Origin: Vicinamibacteria bacterium
GTDB taxonomy: Bacteria > Acidobacteriota > Vicinamibacteria > Vicinamibacterales > UBA2999
NCBI GenBank assembly: GCA_025924295.1
Contig: JAICEG010000089.1
Span: 1 to 13,993 of the forward strand
Direction: 5' to 3'
Length of the DNA: 13,993 nucleotides
The notes beneath the pieces are model-generated. The model was not told the origin of the DNA. It searched no databases and was given only the letters and a program-made list of their open reading frames with translations. The stretch's first letter is position 1. Every line of letters starts with the position of its first letter. The position numbers and the translations under genes are program-made. Shown piece after piece: positions 7,182 through 11,709 of the stretch.

Positions 7182-8189
7182 ATGGCGGTGAAGGTGGGCA
7201 TCAACGGGTTCGGGCGTATCGGTCGCAACATCATGCGCGCGGCCCTGGACTCGAAGGACATTGACTTCGTCGCGGTCAACGACCTCACCAATGCCGCCAC
7301 GCTGGCTCACCTGTTGAAGTACGACTCGGTGCTCGGCAATCTCGCCGCCGACGTCAAGGCAACGGCAGACGGGATCACTGTCGATGGTGATCAGTTCAAG
7401 GTGCTGTCGGTCAAGGACCCGGCGCAGTTGCCGTGGAAGGACCTCGGCGTCGATGTCGTGTTCGAGTCCACCGGCATCTTCACCGACCGTGATGGCGCCG
7501 CCAAGCATCTGACCGCCGGGGCGAAGAAGGTGATCATCACTGCGCCCGCCAAGAAACCGGACATCACGCTGGTGCTCGGGGTCAACGACGACAAATACGA
7601 TCCCGGTTCGCACCACATCATCTCGAACGCGTCGTGCACGACCAATTGCCTGGCGCCGCTCGCCAAGGTGATTCACCAGTGTTACGGCATCCGTAAGGGA
7701 TGGATGACGACGGTCCACTCCTACACGAACGATCAGAACCTGCTCGATCTGCCGCACAAGGATTTGCGTCGTGCGCGGGCCGCGGCGATGTCGATGATTC
7801 CGACGACGACCGGTGCAGCGTCGGCCGTGGGTGAGGTGCTGCCGGATCTCAAGGGCAAACTCGACGGGTTCGCGATGCGCGTGCCCACGCCGAACGTCTC
7901 GGTCGTCGACCTCAACGTGCTGGTGGACAAGAAGACAACGGGCGACGAGGTGAACAACGCACTGCGCGATGCCGCTAAAGGGTCGCTCAAGGGCATCCTC
8001 GCGGTGTCCGACGACCCGCTCGTGTCGATCGATTTCCGCGGTAATGCCAATTCGTCGATCGTCGATTCCGCCTACACGAAGGTCATGGACGGCGATTTCA
8101 TCAAGGTGCTGTCCTGGTACGACAACGAGTGGGGATACTCGAGCCGGTGCGTCGATCTGGTCCGGCAGTTGGTTGCTCGCGGGCTGTAG
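7182..8189 (+). CDS. gap: Type I glyceraldehyde-3-phosphate dehydrogenase
   Basis: Cytosolic tetrameric enzyme oxidising glyceraldehyde-3-phosphate to 1,3-bisphosphoglycerate with reduction of NAD. The 335-residue protein opens with the Rossmann motif VGINGFGRIGRN. D34 after the second strand (VNDLTN) favours NAD over NADP. The active site is SNASCTTNC with C152, and the base is H179 in TTVHSYT. WYDNEWGYS closes the catalytic domain. I chose ATG 7182 because it follows a strong GGAGG (7172-7176) by 5 bases and gives the standard N-terminus; an upstream in-frame start at 7158 lies before the SD and is not conserved-looking. First gene of the glycolytic operon; pgk follows after 9 bases. Confidence 0.97.
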   Translation: MAVKVGINGFGRIGRNIMRAALDSKDIDFVAVNDLTNAATLAHLLKYDSVLGNLAADVKATADGITVDGDQFKVLSVKDPAQLPWKDLGVDVVFESTGIFTDRDGAAKHLTAGAKKVIITAPAKKPDITLVLGVNDDKYDPGSHHIISNASCTTNCLAPLAKVIHQCYGIRKGWMTTVHSYTNDQNLLDLPHKDLRRARAAAMSMIPTTTGAASAVGEVLPDLKGKLDGFAMRVPTPNVSVVDLNVLVDKKTTGDEVNNALRDAAKGSLKGILAVSDDPLVSIDFRGNANSSIVDSAYTKVMDGDFIKVLSWYDNEWGYSSRCVDLVRQLVARGL

Positions 8190-8198
8190 GGTGGCACA

Positions 8199-9389
8199 GT
8201 GGCGAAAAGAACGATTCGCGATCTTAATCTCAAGGGCCGGCGCGTGTTCATTCGCGTCGACTTCAATGTCCCTCTGAAGGGCGGCGTCATCGGCGACGAC
8301 ACGCGCATCCGCGAGTCGCTGCCGACGATCAACTACGCGCTCGAGGCGGGTGCGGCGTGCGTGATCCTCGCGTCGCACCTCGGCCGGCCGAAGGGCAAGC
8401 CGAACCCCGACATGAGCCTTCGGCCCGTCGCCGCGCGCACGGGAGAGCTGCTCGGCCGAGCCGTGGCGTTCGCCGAGGACTGCATCGGCCCTCCTGCGGA
8501 AAACGCGGTCCTCAGCACACCACCCGGAGGTGTCGTGCTGCTGGAGAACCTGCGCTTCCACGCCGAGGAAGAGAAGAACGACCCCGGGTTCGCGAAGGGG
8601 CTGGCGGCGTTGTGCGACGTCTATGTCAACGATGCGTTCGGCGCCGCGCATCGTGCGCACGCGTCGGTCGAAGCGATTGTCCGCCTGGTGCCTGAAGCAG
8701 GGGCCGGTCTGCTCATGGAGAAGGAGCTGCGCTACCTTGGCGCGACGCTCGAGCATCCCGAGCGGCCGTTCGTCGCCGTGCTCGGAGGCGCGAAGGTCTC
8801 TGACAAGATCGAGGTCATCGAGAACCTGATTCCGCGCGTCGACAAGCTGATCATCGGCGGGGCGATGGCGTATACCTTCTTCAAGGCGATGGGAAAGCCA
8901 GTCGGCAAGTCACTCGTCGAGGACGACAAGCTCGACTCCGCGCGCGACATCCTCGCTCGAGCGAAGGATCGCGAGCTCCAGCTGCTCCTCCCGGTCGATC
9001 ATGTCGTCGCGCCAAAGCTCGAAGCGGGTGCGCCAACGGAAACCCTCGGCGTCGACGATGCACGGATCGGCGATCGCCTTGGCCTCGACATCGGGCCACA
9101 GACGATCGAGGCGTACTCGTCGGCACTCGGCGATGCGAAGACAGTCGTGTGGAACGGGCCGATGGGCGTGTTCGAGATCGCCGAGTTCGCGGCCGGCACG
9201 ATGCAGCTTGCTGCTGCCGTCGCGCGCGTGAACGGCACGACCATCGTCGGCGGCGGCGACTCGATAGCGGCGATCAAGAAGTCGGGCGTGGGAGCCCGCA
9301 TCACGCACATCTCGACCGGCGGCGGTGCCTCGCTCGAGTTCCTCGGTGGCCGGACCCTGCCGGGAGTGGCAGTACTGCCCGACGCGTAG
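8199..9389 (+). CDS. pgk: Phosphoglycerate kinase
   Basis: Monomeric two-domain enzyme that moves phosphate from 1,3-bisphosphoglycerate to ADP, the step after GapDH. The 396-residue length is typical for bacterial Pgk. The N-domain has VFIRVDFNVPL and ASHLGRPKG, the substrate-binding basic patch, plus LLENLRFH and YVNDAFGAAHRAHAS. The hinge and nucleotide domain carry VAVLGGAKVSDKI, WNGPMGVFE and the terminal VGGGDSIAA and ISTGGGASLEFL blocks. The start is GTG at 8199, 9 bases after gap, with AGGGTGG a few bases upstream as the likely SD. It is followed by a 102-base gap holding two REP-type repeats. Confidence 0.97.
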   Translation: MAKRTIRDLNLKGRRVFIRVDFNVPLKGGVIGDDTRIRESLPTINYALEAGAACVILASHLGRPKGKPNPDMSLRPVAARTGELLGRAVAFAEDCIGPPAENAVLSTPPGGVVLLENLRFHAEEEKNDPGFAKGLAALCDVYVNDAFGAAHRAHASVEAIVRLVPEAGAGLLMEKELRYLGATLEHPERPFVAVLGGAKVSDKIEVIENLIPRVDKLIIGGAMAYTFFKAMGKPVGKSLVEDDKLDSARDILARAKDRELQLLLPVDHVVAPKLEAGAPTETLGVDDARIGDRLGLDIGPQTIEAYSSALGDAKTVVWNGPMGVFEIAEFAAGTMQLAAAVARVNGTTIVGGGDSIAAIKKSGVGARITHISTGGGASLEFLGGRTLPGVAVLPDA

Positions 9390-9414
9390 CGGCGGGGCAC
9401 GACTCAGGGGCATA

Positions 9415-9443
9415 TCGTAGCGTCCGGCTCGAGCTGGACTTCA
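9415..9443 (+). repeat. GTAG-footed REP-type palindrome, copy A
   Basis: GTAG at 9417-9420 is followed by the inverted repeat GTCCGGCT (9422-9429) and AGCTGGAC (9432-9439), a stem of eight pairs including one G-U. The trailing TTCA is shared with copy B. It matches copy B at 26 of 31 positions with an exact 40-base offset. Confidence 0.75.
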
Positions 9444-9454
9444 ACGGGCGTGCA

Positions 9455-9483
9455 TCGTAGTGTCCGGCTTCAGCCGGACTTCA
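9455..9483 (+). repeat. GTAG-footed REP-type palindrome, copy B
   Basis: GTAG at 9457-9460, then GTCCGGCT (9462-9469) and AGCCGGAC (9472-9479), a perfect 8-bp stem with a 2-base centre. It is in the same orientation as copy A. The hairpin ends 12 bases before the tpiA start codon, immediately next to the AGGTGG ribosome site (9483-9488). Confidence 0.8.
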
Positions 9484-9491
9484 GGTGGCAC

Positions 9492-10259
9492 ATGAAACTT
9501 CCGTTCATCTGCGGAAACTGGAAGATGTACAAGACGGTCGCCGACGCCGTGAAGTACGTCAAAGAATTCCGCAGCCTGGTGAAGGACATCACCGACGTCG
9601 AGATCGTCCTGGCGCCGACCTTCACCGCGCTGCACGCCGCCTTCGAAGCGGCGCGGAACAGCAACATCGCGATCTCGGCGCAGGATCTGTACTGGGAACG
9701 CGAAGGCGCCTTCACCGGCGAGGTCAGCGCAGCGATGATTCGCGAAGCCGGCGCCGAGTACGTGATCGTCGGCCACTCCGAACGCCGCACGTTTTTCGGC
9801 GAAACCGACACGTCGGTCAATCGCAAGGCTCTCGCAGCCTACGCCGCGGGCCTGACACCGATCGTCTGCATTGGTGAGACGCTCGACCAGCGCGAGCGCA
9901 GCGAGACGTTCGACGTGCTCGACCGCCAGATCAAAGCCGGCCTCGATGGCCTGACGACCGAGCAGATGGGCCTCCTGGTCCTGGCGTACGAACCGGTGTG
10001 GGCGATCGGGACCGGCCGGAATGCGACGCCGGCACAGGCGGCGGAGGCACACGCGCATATCCGGCAACGATTGCGGCAGTGGTTTGGCGCCGAGGCGGCC
10101 GCGCAGTGCCACGTCATCTACGGCGGCAGCGTCAAACCGGACAACATCCGCGATCTGGTGACGCAGCCAGACGTCGACGGCGCGCTCGTTGGCGGGGCGA
10201 GCCTCGATCTGCGGGGCTTTTTCGAGATCGTGTCGCGCAGCCGCCCGGCGGCTGTATAA
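9492..10259 (+). CDS. tpiA: Triosephosphate isomerase
   Basis: TIM-barrel enzyme interconverting dihydroxyacetone phosphate and glyceraldehyde-3-phosphate, supplying the GapDH substrate. The 255-residue protein has the N-terminal GNWKM (N9, K11). The electrophile is H95 in IVGHSERR and the catalytic base is E167 in LAYEPVWAIGTG. The phosphate-binding YGGSVKPDN and GALVGGASL are also present. The start is ATG 9492, following AGGTGG; a longer frame opening at 9450 would only translate the REP palindrome and is rejected. It is third in the operon. Its final codons form a 17-bp palindrome directly before secG. Confidence 0.97.
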   Translation: MKLPFICGNWKMYKTVADAVKYVKEFRSLVKDITDVEIVLAPTFTALHAAFEAARNSNIAISAQDLYWEREGAFTGEVSAAMIREAGAEYVIVGHSERRTFFGETDTSVNRKALAAYAAGLTPIVCIGETLDQRERSETFDVLDRQIKAGLDGLTTEQMGLLVLAYEPVWAIGTGRNATPAQAAEAHAHIRQRLRQWFGAEAAAQCHVIYGGSVKPDNIRDLVTQPDVDGALVGGASLDLRGFFEIVSRSRPAAV

Positions 10260-10260
10260 T
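10238..10260 (+). promoter_or_regulatory. Palindrome next to a TATAAT box at the tpiA-secG junction
   Basis: CAGCCGCC (10238-10245), a single C, then GGCGGCTG (10247-10254) make a perfect 17-base inverted repeat in the last tpiA codons. A consensus TATAAT (10255-10260) overlaps the tpiA stop directly after it. I see no good -35 at 16-19 bases, so an internal secG promoter is only possible. The hairpin has no T-run, so it is not a classic terminator either. Confidence 0.35.
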
Positions 10261-10286
10261 AAGGGTTCGTTTCTCGAAGGAATTCG

Positions 10287-10622
10287 ATGTATTACGTGGT
10301 CGCGGCGCTCTTCGTCATCAACTGTTTCGTGCTGATGTTCGTCATCCTGCTCCAGCAGGGCAAGGGCGGCGACATTGCCAGCGCGTTCGGCGGCGGGTCG
10401 AGTCAGGCGGCGTTCGGTGCGCGCAGCGGCGCGACCGTGCTGTCGCGTGCGACGACCGTGTGCGCGGTGCTGTTCGTTGTCGGAGCGGTTGTGCTCGGCA
10501 TCCTCGGCCAGCGTGGTCCAGGATCGGTTATCGGCGGCCGCTCGCAGCAGGCGCCCGCATCAGCACCCGCTGCTCCGGCGCCAGCGGCTCCGGCTGCACC
10601 GGCGCCGACGCCAGCGAAGTAA
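10287..10622 (+). CDS. secG: Preprotein translocase subunit SecG
   Basis: Small inner-membrane subunit of the SecYEG channel that aids SecA-driven export. The 111-residue protein has two predicted membrane spans (about 3-22 and 52-73). They are separated by the cytoplasmic loop LLQQGKGGDIASAFGGGSSQ, which is the SecG signature. The tail from about residue 86 is an Ala-Pro-rich low-complexity stretch, common in SecG of high-GC bacteria. The start is ATG 10287 with AAGGAA (10277-10282) upstream. It lies 27 bases after tpiA and 39 bases before tRNA-Leu. Confidence 0.95.
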   Translation: MYYVVAALFVINCFVLMFVILLQQGKGGDIASAFGGGSSQAAFGARSGATVLSRATTVCAVLFVVGAVVLGILGQRGPGSVIGGRSQQAPASAPAAPAPAAPAAPAPTPAK

Positions 10623-10624
10623 GT

Positions 10625-10650
10625 TCGTAGTGTCCGGCTTTAGCCGGACC
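10625..10650 (+). repeat. GTAG-footed REP-type palindrome, copy C
   Basis: GTAG at 10627-10630, then GTCCGGCT (10632-10639) and AGCCGGAC (10642-10649), a perfect 8-bp stem. Same orientation and near identity with copy B. It fills most of the 39-base gap between the secG stop and the tRNA, where it could protect the secG 3' end or mark the processing boundary; that role is inference. Confidence 0.8.
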
Positions 10651-10661
10651 CATCCCTCCTT

Positions 10662-10748
10662 GCGGAAGTGGCGGAATTGGCAGACGCACCAGCTTGAGGG
10701 GCTGGCGGTAGCAATACCGTGGGGGTTCGAGTCCCCCCTTCCGCACCA
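10662..10748 (+). tRNA. tRNA-Leu (anticodon GAG)
   Basis: An 87-base class II tRNA with the 3' CCA encoded (10746-10748). The acceptor stem GCGGAAG (10662-10668) pairs with CTTCCGC (10738-10744), and the discriminator is A. The anticodon stem CCAGC/GCTGG encloses TTGAGGG, so the anticodon is GAG at 10696-10698, reading CUC and CUU. The long variable arm CGGTA-GCAA-TACCG and the T arm GGGGG-TTCGAGT-CCCCC are intact. It probably shares a transcript with secG. Confidence 0.97.
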
Positions 10749-10773
10749 TCTAGAATCAACAACTTACAGTCAG

Positions 10774-10798
10774 CTTGGCCACGAGCCTCGTGGTCAAG
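10774..10798 (+). repeat. 11-bp stem hairpin 26 bases after the tRNA
   Basis: CTTGGCCACGA (10774-10784), loop GCC, then TCGTGGTCAAG (10788-10798) form an 11-pair stem with one G-U. There is no T-run after it, so an intrinsic terminator is not supported. The arms contain the TGGTCAAG octamer, so it may be an operator-type site instead. Confidence 0.5.
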
Positions 10799-10818
10799 TG
10801 GTCAAGCGATTGGTCAAG
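10791..10818 (+). repeat. Three direct TGGTCAAG octamers
   Basis: Exact copies start at 10791, 10799 (back to back) and 10811 (after 4 bases). A near-match in inverse orientation, CTTGGCCA, lies at 10774-10781. This iteration suggests a protein-binding array, but no known regulator site is recognised. Confidence 0.55.
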
Positions 10819-10891
10819 TCACGTCAAAAGTATCTCAGACCCAAAACTGTAGGGCTAGGGTGTGACGGAGTCACCCAACTCGCCCGCTGCT

Positions 10892-10940
10892 CTGCGCGCG
10901 GCGGTGAAATCCCGACCGTATCGGGTCGTAAGGAGCGCAG
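10892..10940 (+). other. Possible structured RNA or DNA element
   Basis: CTGCGC (10892-10897) pairs with GCGCAG (10935-10940). Inside, CCCGA (10911-10915) pairs with TCGGG (10921-10925), and CGACC can pair with GGTCG as an alternative. The internal GGTGAAATCCCGACC resembles part of an FMN riboswitch, but the remaining conserved blocks of that class are absent. In GC-rich DNA such pairing may also arise by chance. Confidence 0.25.
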
Positions 10941-11029
10941 GTCGATGCGCTTGCCCGAAACCCCGAGGCCAACCTCGCTCCGCTTGTCGCGCACGGGGCT
11001 GAGCACGTCAAACGACACCCCTTCCTGGG

Positions 11030-11035
11030 TAGAAT
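11030..11035 (+). promoter_or_regulatory. Putative -10 box for the sigma factor gene
   Basis: TAGAAT matches the -10 consensus at 5 of 6 bases. It lies six bases before the ATT codon at 11042, the spacing expected for a leaderless transcript. No clear -35 is seen 16-18 bases upstream. Confidence 0.4.
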
Positions 11036-11041
11036 CAACCT

Positions 11042-11614
11042 ATTTCCAACCACGCTCGGAACCCGACGGAACTCTTGCTGGCGTGGCAACGAGGCGAGCC
11101 CGACGCGTTCGATCAGCTCGTGCCCCTCGTGCACGCGGAGCTGCGGCGGCTGGCGCAGCGCTACATGCAGCAGGAAGGGCGCGGCCACACCCTGCAGGCG
11201 ACCGCGCTCGTCAACGAGGCCTACCTGCGCCTGATCGACCTGAAGCGAATCCACTGGCAAGGTCGGACGCATTTCTTCGCCATGGCGGCACGTGTGATGC
11301 GGCGGATCCTGGTGGATGCCGCACGCGCACGAAAGAACGACAAGCGCGGCCGCGGCTTCCGGAAAGTGTCCTTCGACGAAGCCCTGTTGGTGTCAAACGA
11401 GCCAGCGCAGGATCTTGTCGCGCTCGACGAGGCGCTTCATGCGCTCGAAACCGTGCATCCGCGGAAAAGTCGGGTTGTGGAGCTGCGGTTTTTCGGCGGG
11501 TTGAGCATCGAGGAAACGGCCGACGCGTTGCACATGTCAGCGGACACGGTGAAGCGCGATTGGCGCTATGCGAAGTTGTGGTTGTTGCACGAGCTGAACG
11601 GATCGCGCGAATGA
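11042..11614 (+). CDS. ECF-family RNA polymerase sigma factor (start uncertain)
   Basis: Alternative sigma factor of the ECF group, resembling the TIGR02999-type family frequent in Acidobacteriota and Planctomycetota. Region 2 is read in ALVNEAYLRLIDLK through HFFAMAARVMRRILVDAARAR. Region 4 has the helix-turn-helix GGLSIEETADALHMSADTVKRDWRYA. The family normally begins a few residues before a (V/T)xLLLAW motif, here NPTELLLAWQRGEPDAF. After an in-frame TAG at 11030, no ATG, GTG or TTG precedes that motif. ATT 11042 would give 190 residues, normal for the family. TTG 11075 gives 179 residues but cuts into the motif. I take the longer form tentatively. No anti-sigma gene is adjacent. A Ser/Thr kinase converges from the other side. 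Confidence 0.85.
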   Translation: MSNHARNPTELLLAWQRGEPDAFDQLVPLVHAELRRLAQRYMQQEGRGHTLQATALVNEAYLRLIDLKRIHWQGRTHFFAMAARVMRRILVDAARARKNDKRGRGFRKVSFDEALLVSNEPAQDLVALDEALHALETVHPRKSRVVELRFFGGLSIEETADALHMSADTVKRDWRYAKLWLLHELNGSRE

Positions 11615-11664
11615 CGGGACACACGACACCGCGCTGTCATGCGCTCGATGACTGGCGGTGACGG

Positions 11665-11697
11665 TCGGCCGGTCACGGTCCTATCGACGCCGGCCGA
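11665..11697. terminator. Inverted repeat between convergent genes, possible bidirectional terminator
   Basis: TCGGCCGG (11665-11672) and CCGGCCGA (11690-11697) form a perfect 8-bp GC-rich stem with a 17-base loop in the 95-base gap between two convergent stop codons. There is no T-run on either side. Its position fits a terminator better than its sequence does. Confidence 0.35.
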
Positions 11698-11709
11698 AGA
11701 AGAGACTCC

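Larger units (their letters stand above)
10749..11041. other. Non-coding stretch between tRNA-Leu and the sigma factor gene
   Basis: No convincing gene in 293 bases. Frames that cross it are shadows without a recognisable domain. It contains a strong hairpin, three TGGTCAAG repeats, a second structured segment at 10892-10940 and a TAGAAT box near its end. The 10-mer TAGAATCAAC occurs at 10751-10760 and again at 11030-11039, close to the two ends. The first 110 bases look less GC-rich than the rest of the window. No tRNA 3'-end duplication or integrase was found, so an integrated element is not shown. Confidence 0.6.

Noticed and set aside
7092..8756. Open frame of 554 codons on the minus strand opposite gap and pgk
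   Set aside because: It is antisense to two certain genes, shows no recognisable domain and has the Arg/His-rich composition typical of shadow frames in GC-rich DNA.
9450..9491. Longer tpiA beginning at 9450
   Set aside because: The extra residues come from the REP palindrome, and the SD lies before ATG 9492.
10892..10940. FMN riboswitch
   Set aside because: Only a short GGTGAAATCCCGACC resemblance; other conserved blocks are absent and the downstream gene is a sigma factor, not a riboflavin gene.
10662..11041. Genomic-island attachment site at the tRNA-Leu 3' end
   Set aside because: I found no duplicate of the tRNA end and no integrase in the window.
10375..11661. 428-codon plus-strand frame running through secG, the tRNA and the sigma factor
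   Set aside because: It would translate a tRNA and lies out of frame with two clear genes; composition is shadow-like.
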